Positions 17,638 through 25,583 of a stretch of DNA of 63,119 bases are shown piece after piece (position 1 is the stretch's first letter; every line of letters starts with the position of its first letter). Both the position numbers and the translations under genes were made by a program. The notes beneath the pieces are model-generated. The model made no database searches. It was not told the origin of the DNA and saw nothing but the letters and a program-made list of their open reading frames with translations. Source of the stretch: DAOSEC01 sp035362935 (lineage in GTDB: Bacteria; Bacillota_I; Bacilli_A; ML615J-28; CAG-313); assembly GCA_035362935.1 (NCBI GenBank), contig DAOSEC010000011.1:1-63119 (forward strand), written 5' to 3'.

Positions 17638-19832
17638 TGTTACATCCAAACAATAAGTTAAACATTCCGGAACTATTAAAAGATTTGGACAAGTATCGTC
17701 CAAAGCGTCGTGGTTGGACATGGAGAGTTCCAATAAGCAAACAAGTAGACTTACCTTATCCTTATACTGAACTTTCCAAACCACTAAAAAACAGCATACC
17801 ACTACCCGCTGCGAAATACTTCCACCAAATCGATCCACAACCGATGCCTGTCATTACAACAGAAATTGCATCCGGTCGATTTGAAGACGATATTCGCCGT
17901 ATGAGAATGGCTGCGTGGCATGGAGCCGATCACATCATGGTGATTCGTACCGCTGGTCAATCTCATTTTGATGGATTGATTGAAGGGACTCCTCAAGGAG
18001 TTGGTGGGGTACCGATTTCAAGAAAACAAGTAAGAGCACAACGCAAAGCACTTGATTTGATTGAAGAAGAAGTAGGTAGACCAATCAATTATCACTCCTA
18101 TGTATCAGGTGTTGCTGGACCGGATATCGCGGTTATGTTCGCAGAAGAAGGGGTCAATGGTGCGCACCAAGACCCACAATATAATGTCTTATATCGAAAC
18201 ATTAATATGATTCGCTCGTTTGTTGACGCTGCGGAATCGAAAAAAATTATGGCTTGGGCAGATATGTTACAAATTGATGGGGCACACAATGCCAATGCGA
18301 CAGCGAAAGAAGCATGGAAAGTCATGCCAGAACTATTTGTTCAACATGCGATCAATTGTGCGTTTTCTGTTCGATCTGGAATGAAAAAGGAAAACATTGC
18401 GTTATCCACGGTTCCACCGATTGCATCTCCAGCACCAGATCTAAAAATCAATATGCCATACGCGGTCGCATTAAGAGATTTGTTTAGTGAATACAAAATG
18501 CGTGCCCAGATGAATACCAAATATATGGAATCATCGACAAGAGAAGCAACCGTTACGCATGTGTTAAACTTGATGATTTCAAAATTGACAAGCGCTGACA
18601 TTCAATCTACCATTACACCAGACGAAGGACGCAATGTACCATGGCATATGTATAACATCGAAGCATGCGATACAGCCAAACAAGCACTTGTAGGGATGGA
18701 TGGTTTACTAGACATTGTTAGTGTCAAAACCGATGGATATATGGGACAAAAAGTTCGCGAGTTAAAAGAACGTGCTGTTATGTTTTTAGAAGAAATGATC
18801 GCAGAAGGTGGATACTTTGAAGCAGTCGAGAAAGGATTTTTCATTGATTCTGGAATTTATCCAGAGCGTCATGGTGATGGAATCTCAAGAAAGATCCATG
18901 GTGGTGTCGGAGCAAATTCCGTTTTTGAACGAGACAGTGATTATTTTGCCCCTGTAACTGCTCATTTTGGAAAGAATAACGTCAGTCAATACAATGTGGA
19001 CTTACGTCATCATCCAGCAATGTTAATTGGTGGATGCACCTTTGAAAAACCAGAAAAAATTCAGTTTATTGATGAACTAGATGAATTTGATAATGTCAAT
19101 GAACGGTTAAAACAAGTATCGCGTTATCAAAATTCCAGTTTGGTAAAGCCTGAGGTCGAGTGGCTTGGCGATGGAACGGTTGTTGTTGATATCACATTAC
19201 CAACAAGCATTCGTTACGCAGAATACGCAGCCCTTGAGATCGGGAAAAAAATGAATTTAGTTGACTGTGAAGTAATTCACAAAGAAGTCTTACATGTCAG
19301 TGAGGCTACAAGGATTCAGTTAAAAGGAAAAGTAGAATTTGAAATTGATTTACATACCTTAACGATACCACCACTTCCAGAAGAAATCAGTGATGACGAA
19401 ATCAGATCCTATGTCAAAGAACATCCGATGGTCATTGTTGCTGGTACGGTTGGAGAAGATGAACATTCGGTTGGGTTACGTGAAATCATTGACATCAAAC
19501 ACGGTGGAATTGAAAAATATGGCATTATGTGTGAATATTTAGGAACTTCCGTTCCGATTCAAAAGTTGGTAGATGCGGCAGTTGAGTTAAATGCGGATGC
19601 CATTTTGTTATCGACGATTATTTCACATGATGAAATTCACTATAAAAATATGAAACGCCTTCATGAATATGCGATTGAGCGTGGAATCCGCGATAAAGTG
19701 ATTATTATAGCTGGTGGAACACAAGTTACTCCTGAACTAGCAGTCAAACACGGTATGGATGCAGGGTTTGGTCGTGGAACCAAAGGAGTTCATGTTGCGA
19801 CGTTTTTAGTCAAGCAAAGAAGAGGAAACTAA
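17637..19832 (+). CDS. oraE: D-ornithine 4,5-aminomutase, E subunit (adenosylcobalamin and PLP)
   Basis: A 731-residue catalytic subunit that moves the terminal amino group of D-ornithine to give 2,4-diaminopentanoate by radical chemistry. The N-terminal part is the TIM barrel. The C-terminal B12-binding domain has DEHSVG at 608-613 (the DxHxxG motif), with H610 as the cobalt ligand. K621 lies eleven residues after it. That spacing matches the B12 histidine and PLP lysine known in the Clostridium sticklandii enzyme, so K621 is the predicted PLP lysine. IIAGGTQVTP is the last B12-domain loop. Confidence 0.95.
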   Translation: MLHPNNKLNIPELLKDLDKYRPKRRGWTWRVPISKQVDLPYPYTELSKPLKNSIPLPAAKYFHQIDPQPMPVITTEIASGRFEDDIRRMRMAAWHGADHIMVIRTAGQSHFDGLIEGTPQGVGGVPISRKQVRAQRKALDLIEEEVGRPINYHSYVSGVAGPDIAVMFAEEGVNGAHQDPQYNVLYRNINMIRSFVDAAESKKIMAWADMLQIDGAHNANATAKEAWKVMPELFVQHAINCAFSVRSGMKKENIALSTVPPIASPAPDLKINMPYAVALRDLFSEYKMRAQMNTKYMESSTREATVTHVLNLMISKLTSADIQSTITPDEGRNVPWHMYNIEACDTAKQALVGMDGLLDIVSVKTDGYMGQKVRELKERAVMFLEEMIAEGGYFEAVEKGFFIDSGIYPERHGDGISRKIHGGVGANSVFERDSDYFAPVTAHFGKNNVSQYNVDLRHHPAMLIGGCTFEKPEKIQFIDELDEFDNVNERLKQVSRYQNSSLVKPEVEWLGDGTVVVDITLPTSIRYAEYAALEIGKKMNLVDCEVIHKEVLHVSEATRIQLKGKVEFEIDLHTLTIPPLPEEISDDEIRSYVKEHPMVIVAGTVGEDEHSVGLREIIDIKHGGIEKYGIMCEYLGTSVPIQKLVDAAVELNADAILLSTIISHDEIHYKNMKRLHEYAIERGIRDKVIIIAGGTQVTPELAVKHGMDAGFGRGTKGVHVATFLVKQRRGN

Positions 19833-19833
19833 T

Positions 19834-21228
19834 ATGAAGATAGATTGTATTGTCGCCGAAATTGGGAGTACTACCACAGTTGTGAATGCATTTGATGGTA
19901 TCCATAGTAATCGTCCAAGATTTCTTGGTCAAGGGATGGCTAGTACTTCCGTTACCGAAGGAGACGTTACAATTGGACTACTTCAAGCAATTGATGCATT
20001 AAAACAAACCTTAAACAGCAAGGAGTTAGAGATTTCACAAACATTTGCTACTTCAAGTGCAGCAGGAGGACTCAGAATGAGTGTTCATGGACTCGTCTAT
20101 GATATGACTGCGAAAGCCGCGAAAGAGGCTGCACTTGGGGCAGGGGCAAATGTGCATATGGTAACAGCTGGAAAGTTAACTACTTATGATTTAGAGAAGA
20201 TCATTGCCTTAAAACCTAATATTATTATGATTGCGGGTGGCGTTGATTTTGGGGAACGTGAAACCGCATTGTTCAATGCGAGCCAAATTGCATCTTTAAA
20301 GTTAAGAATACCTGTGATTTACGCAGGAAATATTGTCAATCATGAGGAAGTTAAGAAGATATTCCAAGTTAACCAGTTACAAGAGTACTTACATATTACC
20401 GAAAATGTATATCCAAAAATTGATGTATTAAATGTAGAACCATCTCGAAAAATCATCCAACAGGTATTTGAAACTCATATTATTCATGCTCCTGGAATGG
20501 AGAAGATCAAGCAAATGGTTGATGGAAACATCATTCCTACCCCTGGGGCAGTGATGAATAGTGCAATTTTGTTAGAATCTATGATTGGTGATTTGGTTGT
20601 TATCGATGTAGGTGGAGCTACCACTGATGTGCATTCGGTTACAAGCGGTTCGGTTGAAGTATCTAAAATTCTAATTAACCCAGAACCCAATGCCAAACGT
20701 ACGGTTGAAGGGGATTTAGGTGTATATATCAACCGCCAAAACATCATTGATTTGATTGGTGTCAAAGAGATTATGAAACAGCTTTCGATTTCAAAAGAAG
20801 AACTTTATTTGTTGTTAGAAGATTACAAACCAATTCCCAACAAGAATCAAGTTTCTCTTGTGGAATGTTTGACCAAAGCAGCTGTGGTTGAAGGGGTTAT
20901 TCGCCATGCTGGTAAATATATGAGCATTTATGCGACGATGGGAAAAACAAAAGTAGCAGAAGGTAAAGATTTAACTAGTGTAAAGTATGTAGTCGGTACT
21001 GGTGGAGCATTAACCAGGTTACCAAATAGAGAAGAGATTTTAAAAGAGCTTTTGCATAACCAAGATGGACTACGGTTGGTACCACCACCTCATGCCAATA
21101 TTTTAATTGATCAAGATTACATAATGGCTTCGCTTGGTGTTCTCTTATTACAATATCCAAATCAAGTCAAGCAGTTACTAATACAAAGTTTGAAGTTAGA
21201 AGGTGAATTATGTATCCAAGAATCCTAA
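19834..21228 (+). CDS. MutL/GlmL-family ASKHA ATPase, likely reactivase of the aminomutase
   Basis: A 464-residue ATPase of the actin/hexokinase fold. Phosphate-1 loop AEIGSTTT lies at the N-terminus, DVGGATTDVHS is phosphate-2, and VVGTGGALTRL is the adenosine-binding segment. The family is found beside glutamate mutase and ornithine aminomutase genes and is thought to exchange damaged cobalamin. It starts one base after oraE, so it very probably serves OraSE. Its end overlaps orr by 19 bases. Confidence 0.88.
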   Translation: MKIDCIVAEIGSTTTVVNAFDGIHSNRPRFLGQGMASTSVTEGDVTIGLLQAIDALKQTLNSKELEISQTFATSSAAGGLRMSVHGLVYDMTAKAAKEAALGAGANVHMVTAGKLTTYDLEKIIALKPNIIMIAGGVDFGERETALFNASQIASLKLRIPVIYAGNIVNHEEVKKIFQVNQLQEYLHITENVYPKIDVLNVEPSRKIIQQVFETHIIHAPGMEKIKQMVDGNIIPTPGAVMNSAILLESMIGDLVVIDVGGATTDVHSVTSGSVEVSKILINPEPNAKRTVEGDLGVYINRQNIIDLIGVKEIMKQLSISKEELYLLLEDYKPIPNKNQVSLVECLTKAAVVEGVIRHAGKYMSIYATMGKTKVAEGKDLTSVKYVVGTGGALTRLPNREEILKELLHNQDGLRLVPPPHANILIDQDYIMASLGVLLLQYPNQVKQLLIQSLKLEGELCIQES

Positions 21229-22274
21229 TCAATATGGAAAAATTAAACCATAATGCTACAACGATGTCAAAGTGGCTAACTTCAGCAGGACTAAACAAGT
21301 CCTTTGTGGTAACGAAAATGTTTGCTGGTGATATTAAATTAGCAACACTACTAAGCAAAAGTGGGTTTGCTTATTTAGCAGATTCTAGAATTGATAACTT
21401 GAAACGATATCGTAATATTGCTATTCCAAAAGTGCTGCTTCGACTTCCGATGCATAAAGAAGCTAAAGACGTAGTAAAGTTTACGGATATTAGTTTACAT
21501 TCGGAAGTATCTACTATCCAATTGTTAAACGACGAAGCAAAAAAGATGAATAAGATTCACAAGATTGTTCTTATGTTTGATGTTGGAGATTTACGTGAAG
21601 GGATTTGGTTTGAAGAGGATTATCTACCTCTTGTAACGCAAATTTTATCGTTTAGCCACATTAAACTATATGGAGTTGGAGTCAATCTTACTTGTTATGG
21701 TGGAGTGATTCCATCGATTCAAAATACAAATGAACTAATTCAAATAAAGAATAAAATTGAATTGCATTTTAGCATCAAACTTGATATGATATCAGGTGGA
21801 AACTCATCAAGCATGAATTTATTGTTAAACAAACAATTGCCAAACGAAGTTAACAACTTGCGTTTGGGTGAGGCGGTTGTTTTGGGGAAAGAAACAGCGT
21901 ATGGACAACCAATTGAGGGACTCTATCAAGATGTTTTTACCTTACAAGCAAAGGTCATTGAGGTAAAGGAAAAACCGAGTTACCCGGTTGGTGAAATTGG
22001 CGTTGATTCATTTGGAGAGATTCCAAAGATTATTGATAAAGGAATTATGTTACGAGCAATTGTCGCACTTGGAAAACAAGACATTGCGATTGGAAACTTA
22101 TTTCCATGTAATCCGATGATTGAGGTCATTGGTGGAAGTAGCGATCACCTAATACTAGATGTAACCAAACACCCAGTTAAGATGAATGATACCATTTCCT
22201 TCCATGTCAACTATCCTGGATTGTTACAACTGATGACATCAAAGTATGTCAAAAAGGTCTATGTAAATAAATAA
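21210..22274 (+). CDS. orr: Ornithine racemase
   Basis: A 354-residue PLP enzyme of the alanine racemase N-terminal family, converting L-ornithine to the D-ornithine needed by OraSE. The PLP lysine is K36 in VVTKMFAGD. ISGGNSSSM and RLGEAVVLG are family segments. It is clearly different from the Alr at the start of the operon. AAGGTG precedes ATG 21210. Its position after the aminomutase genes matches ornithine-fermenting clostridia. Confidence 0.9.
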   Translation: MYPRILINMEKLNHNATTMSKWLTSAGLNKSFVVTKMFAGDIKLATLLSKSGFAYLADSRIDNLKRYRNIAIPKVLLRLPMHKEAKDVVKFTDISLHSEVSTIQLLNDEAKKMNKIHKIVLMFDVGDLREGIWFEEDYLPLVTQILSFSHIKLYGVGVNLTCYGGVIPSIQNTNELIQIKNKIELHFSIKLDMISGGNSSSMNLLLNKQLPNEVNNLRLGEAVVLGKETAYGQPIEGLYQDVFTLQAKVIEVKEKPSYPVGEIGVDSFGEIPKIIDKGIMLRAIVALGKQDIAIGNLFPCNPMIEVIGGSSDHLILDVTKHPVKMNDTISFHVNYPGLLQLMTSKYVKKVYVNK

Positions 22275-22303
22275 AGCAGTAACGTGGCTTGTGGAGGAGT
22301 ATC

Positions 22304-23047
22304 ATGTTTATATTTTTGAAAAAGTTTTTTATTGATGGATTTGTCCCAGGAGATTATACCGGAGGTACAGTCCATGATATTACAATTCTGTTATTAATCG
22401 CATCGTGTATCGTTTTTCCGATTATATTATATAAGAAAGACAAAGCTACCATTTATAAATGGATGAGAATCATCAGCATCGCTATGATTATCGTTTATTT
22501 TGTGAGAAGACTCATTTATGTATTTAATGGTGGAGGAATCATTGATAATCTTTGGCCGTTTTATTTGTGTAATGTAAACACAATATTTTTAGGACTTGCG
22601 TTGATCTTTAACTGGAAATGGGGAAAGGACTTCTTCATTACAACAGGTTTGATTGGTGGATTATTCACTTTCATTATGCCACAAGGACAATTTAATGATT
22701 TGTATCCGACATTTCCAATCATTGATAGTGTGTTATCCCATTATGGTATTGTAGTGATTCCGATTGTGCTGCTTCTTACAAAAGCACATGTATTAGAGTT
22801 TAAAAACCTATGGAAACCTTTTGTAGGATTGTTGATTGTGTTATTTAATGTCGAAGTCATTCAACGACTCTTGTTACCAAACTACCATGATTTTTTGTTC
22901 ATTAACTCAACGTTGCCATTTACCATTCCTGGGGTTCCACAGTTTTTCATCATTAGTGGATTGGCCATTGTTCTAATCTCTAGTCTATATGGCTTACAAC
23001 ATCTATATATTAAACTCACGAATAAATTAGAAAAAACCAGTCAATAA
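22304..23047 (+). CDS. YwaF/TMEM164-like integral membrane protein
   Basis: A 247-residue protein with about seven hydrophobic helices. The segment LWPFYLCNVNTIFLG resembles the conserved 'PLHLCNxN' region of the YwaF (TIGR02206/TMEM164-like) family, whose function in bacteria is not established. ATG 22304 follows GTGGAGGAG. It begins 29 bases after orr and ends in the terminator that closes the operon, so it is probably its last gene. A transport role for substrate or product is only a guess from context. A second member of the family is at 32330-33088. Confidence 0.7.
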   Translation: MFIFLKKFFIDGFVPGDYTGGTVHDITILLLIASCIVFPIILYKKDKATIYKWMRIISIAMIIVYFVRRLIYVFNGGGIIDNLWPFYLCNVNTIFLGLALIFNWKWGKDFFITTGLIGGLFTFIMPQGQFNDLYPTFPIIDSVLSHYGIVVIPIVLLLTKAHVLEFKNLWKPFVGLLIVLFNVEVIQRLLLPNYHDFLFINSTLPFTIPGVPQFFIISGLAIVLISSLYGLQHLYIKLTNKLEKTSQ

Positions 23048-23060
23048 ACTGGTTTTTATT
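23033..23060 (+). terminator. Terminator of the arginine/ornithine operon
   Basis: A nine-pair stem (23033-23041 with 23048-23056) followed by T-rich sequence. It overlaps the end of the ywaF-like gene. Confidence 0.8.
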
Positions 23061-23074
23061 TTGGTATGTATTCC

Positions 23075-23103
23075 TTGATAAAAATGCATTTTTCTCGTAT
23101 AAT
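23075..23103 (+). promoter_or_regulatory. Promoter of the GH4-kinase operon
   Basis: TTGATA (23075-23080), a 17-base spacer and TATAAT (23098-23103), followed by TTAGGAGGT before the start codon. Confidence 0.88.
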
Positions 23104-23126
23104 ATAACTGTTTTAGGAGGTAGAAA

Positions 23127-24401
23127 ATGAAGATTTGTATTATTGGTGCTGGGAGCACGTATAGCCCTGAATTAATTGAAGGCATTATTCAAAGAAAAGA
23201 TAGTTTACCACTCAAAGAACTATATTTGATGGATATTGATGATCGAAAGTTAGAAATCGTTGGAAGTTTGTGTGAGAGAATGATCAAAGCTTCTGGTATG
23301 GATACAAAAGTTGTATTGACCAAAGATTTGGATGCATCGTTAAAAGGTGCTGATTTTGTGTTAGCACAAATTCGTGTTGGAAAATTGTTCGCAAGAATCC
23401 TTGATGAAAAAATTCCTCTTAAATATGATTTGATTGGACAAGAAACGTGTGGAATTGGTGGATTCTTTAAAGCAATGAGAACCATTCCAGTGATGTTAGA
23501 CATCGTGAAACGTATGGAAACATTATGTCCAAATGCATGGTTAATCAATTTTTCAAATCCTTCTGGTATTATTGCGCAAGCATTGTTAACAAAATCGAAT
23601 GTCAAAATGATGGGTCTATGTAATGTTCCGATTAACATGATCGATGGTGTAAAAAAACGTATGAACTTACCAAACGCCGAAGTGGAGTATTTAGGATTAA
23701 ATCACTTAAGCTATATTACAGCGATTCGTGATGGTGGAGTAGATTACTTAAGCAAAGCGATTCAAGATGGATTTAATTCAGAGTCGATGAAAAACATTCC
23801 AAGTTCTGGTTTTCCAGTCGATGCGATTAAAGCAATTGGAGCGATTCCATCTTCTTATTTAGAGTATTACTATTATAAAGATGAAAAATTAAAGAAATTA
23901 AAAGAAGCTGAAAAATCTCGTGGTGAGGTTTGTGTTGATATTGAAGAAGATTTGTTAAAACTATATGAAAATGCAGAACTTCATGAAAAACCAGCACTCC
24001 TTTCCAAACGCGGTGGAGCAAGATATTCTGAAGCTGCCATCAGTTTAGTAGATGCCATTTGGAACGATAAAAAAGAAGTCCACGTTGTTAATATCTTAAA
24101 CCAAGGTGCAATGTCATTCTTAAGAGATGATGACGCAGTTGAGATAAGTGCTGTGATTGGAAAAGATGGACCAGTTCCAATTAAAATTGAAAACTTTAAC
24201 AATCAACATGTGATTGAATACATTCAAACAATAAAAGCATTTGAGCGTCATACCGTTGAAGCTGCTGTTCTTGGTAGTGACGAAGAAGCGATGCGAGCAT
24301 TTTTGATCAATCCACTAATCGCGGATTATAAAAAAGCAAAAGCATGTTATGAAGAACTCAAAGTGGTTCATAAAGACTATTTACCACAATTTAAGAAATA
24401 G
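23127..24401 (+). CDS. Glycoside hydrolase family 4, probable 6-phospho-beta-glucosidase
   Basis: A 424-residue GH4 enzyme. This family uses NAD+ and a divalent metal to split phosphorylated glycosides by an oxidation-elimination route. The N-terminal NAD loop IIGAGSTYSPEL is clear. IGQETCGIGGFFKAMRTIP, NFSNPSG, GLCNVPI (with the metal-binding cysteine) and LNHLSYI are typical of the LicH/CelF branch rather than of alpha-galactosidases. It is followed at eight bases by a sugar kinase. No PTS gene is near, so the phospho-sugar may be made by that kinase. Confidence 0.87.
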   Translation: MKICIIGAGSTYSPELIEGIIQRKDSLPLKELYLMDIDDRKLEIVGSLCERMIKASGMDTKVVLTKDLDASLKGADFVLAQIRVGKLFARILDEKIPLKYDLIGQETCGIGGFFKAMRTIPVMLDIVKRMETLCPNAWLINFSNPSGIIAQALLTKSNVKMMGLCNVPINMIDGVKKRMNLPNAEVEYLGLNHLSYITAIRDGGVDYLSKAIQDGFNSESMKNIPSSGFPVDAIKAIGAIPSSYLEYYYYKDEKLKKLKEAEKSRGEVCVDIEEDLLKLYENAELHEKPALLSKRGGARYSEAAISLVDAIWNDKKEVHVVNILNQGAMSFLRDDDAVEISAVIGKDGPVPIKIENFNNQHVIEYIQTIKAFERHTVEAAVLGSDEEAMRAFLINPLIADYKKAKACYEELKVVHKDYLPQFKK

Positions 24402-24409
24402 GGTTGATT

Positions 24410-25417
24410 ATGAAGCAATATGTAATAGGCGTAGATGGTGGGAACACCAAAACAGATTATTTCTTATATGACATTGAAGGAAACTTTATTGATGCCATTC
24501 GCTCAGGTAGTTGTAGTCATGAAGCTCTCAAGGATTCTTTTGATGGATCATTTCGAGTGATGAAGGAAGAATTGAATAAACTATTATCTAGAAACAATCT
24601 TACTCCAAAGGATATCGTTGCGAGTGCATATGGATTAGCTGGAGTAGATGTCCCTTATCAAAAAAAAGCCTTAGATGAAATTGTTGCGAAAATCGGATTT
24701 CAAAACTTTATTGTGGCTAACGATGGGTTTTTAGGAATCAAAGCAGGAACCGTATCTGGTATTGGAGCATGTTCCATCAATGGAACCGGCACAGTATCGG
24801 TTGGAATTGATGACTTAGGACACTATATGCAAGTTGGTGGAATTGGCGTTGTTTCGGGGGATGAAGCAGGTGGTGCTTTTTTAGCAAGACGTGTCATCCA
24901 AGCAGCTTATAACCAAACATACCGTTTTGGAGAAGCAACATCACTCACACAAGCAGTCTATGAACTCCTTGATATCAAAGACAAGTATGATTTTTCCAAT
25001 CAAGTATCTTTGAAGTTTGCTGCTGGGAAAGTTGACCGAACAACACTGATAAAGTTATTGTTCCAACATGCAAATCATGGTGATAAGGTTGCGATTAACA
25101 TTTTAGAAGAAGCAGGAGAAGCGATGGCCCGAAGCACTTCTGGGTGTATTAGTGAACTTGTGATTGATGGAGTGATTGAGGTAGTACTAGCTGGTTCTGT
25201 TTGGGCAAAAGCAACAGCGAACCATATGTGTGAGTCATTCAAGTATTGGGTTACAAAACTCACAAAGCGTGAATGTAGTTTTCACATTTTAGATGCTCCA
25301 CCAGCTATTGGTGCAATTATTTGGGCAATTGAACTTGCAACCCAAAAACATCCAAGCTTAGAAGTAAAAGCAAACATACTAAAAAGCATTGAACATTATC
25401 AAAATCAATATTTATAA
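24410..25417 (+). CDS. BadF/BadG-type sugar kinase (N-acetylglucosamine or glucosamine kinase-like)
   Basis: A 335-residue ASKHA-fold kinase. Visible are GVDGGNTKTDYFLYD (phosphate-1), SINGTGTVSVGID (phosphate-2), SGDEAGGAFL and VVLAGSVW (adenosine region). Close relatives phosphorylate GlcNAc or glucosamine; the exact sugar is not readable. ATG 24410 is used, with weak AGGG upstream; TTG 24404 in frame is less likely. The last 28 codons or so (25327-25410) are repeated at 28647-28730. After the repeated part this copy ends ...QYL, while the other ends ...QY. Confidence 0.8.
   Translation: MKQYVIGVDGGNTKTDYFLYDIEGNFIDAIRSGSCSHEALKDSFDGSFRVMKEELNKLLSRNNLTPKDIVASAYGLAGVDVPYQKKALDEIVAKIGFQNFIVANDGFLGIKAGTVSGIGACSINGTGTVSVGIDDLGHYMQVGGIGVVSGDEAGGAFLARRVIQAAYNQTYRFGEATSLTQAVYELLDIKDKYDFSNQVSLKFAAGKVDRTTLIKLLFQHANHGDKVAINILEEAGEAMARSTSGCISELVIDGVIEVVLAGSVWAKATANHMCESFKYWVTKLTKRECSFHILDAPPAIGAIIWAIELATQKHPSLEVKANILKSIEHYQNQYL
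25327..25410 (+). repeat. 84-bp direct repeat, copy 1 (inside the 3' end of the sugar kinase gene)
   Basis: It is identical to 28647-28730 except for A/G at 25402/28722. The difference is synonymous in the kinase frame (Gln). Bases on either side of the repeat differ at once between the copies. Confidence 0.95.
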
Positions 25418-25431
25418 CAAGTTATCTATTA

Positions 25432-25459
25432 AACTCGAACGATTATGTTCGGGTTTTTT
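25432..25459 (+). terminator. Terminator after the sugar kinase
   Basis: A nine-pair stem with one G-U pair (25432-25440 with 25447-25455) and a T run to 25459. Confidence 0.8.
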
Positions 25460-25509
25460 AAATTTTATAAAAAAACATGAAAAATAACGGATTATTTCCG
25501 GATATGCGG

Positions 25510-25537
25510 TTGACAATATTTTTTATTATGGTAAGAT
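25510..25537 (+). promoter_or_regulatory. Promoter of the two surface-protein genes
   Basis: A consensus TTGACA (25510-25515), a 16-base spacer and TAAGAT (25532-25537) preceded by TGG. AAGGAGG precedes the start at 25584. Confidence 0.82.
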
Positions 25538-25583
25538 AGGGTTATAGACTAGGGTCTACTATTCGATTTCAAGGAGGTAAATT

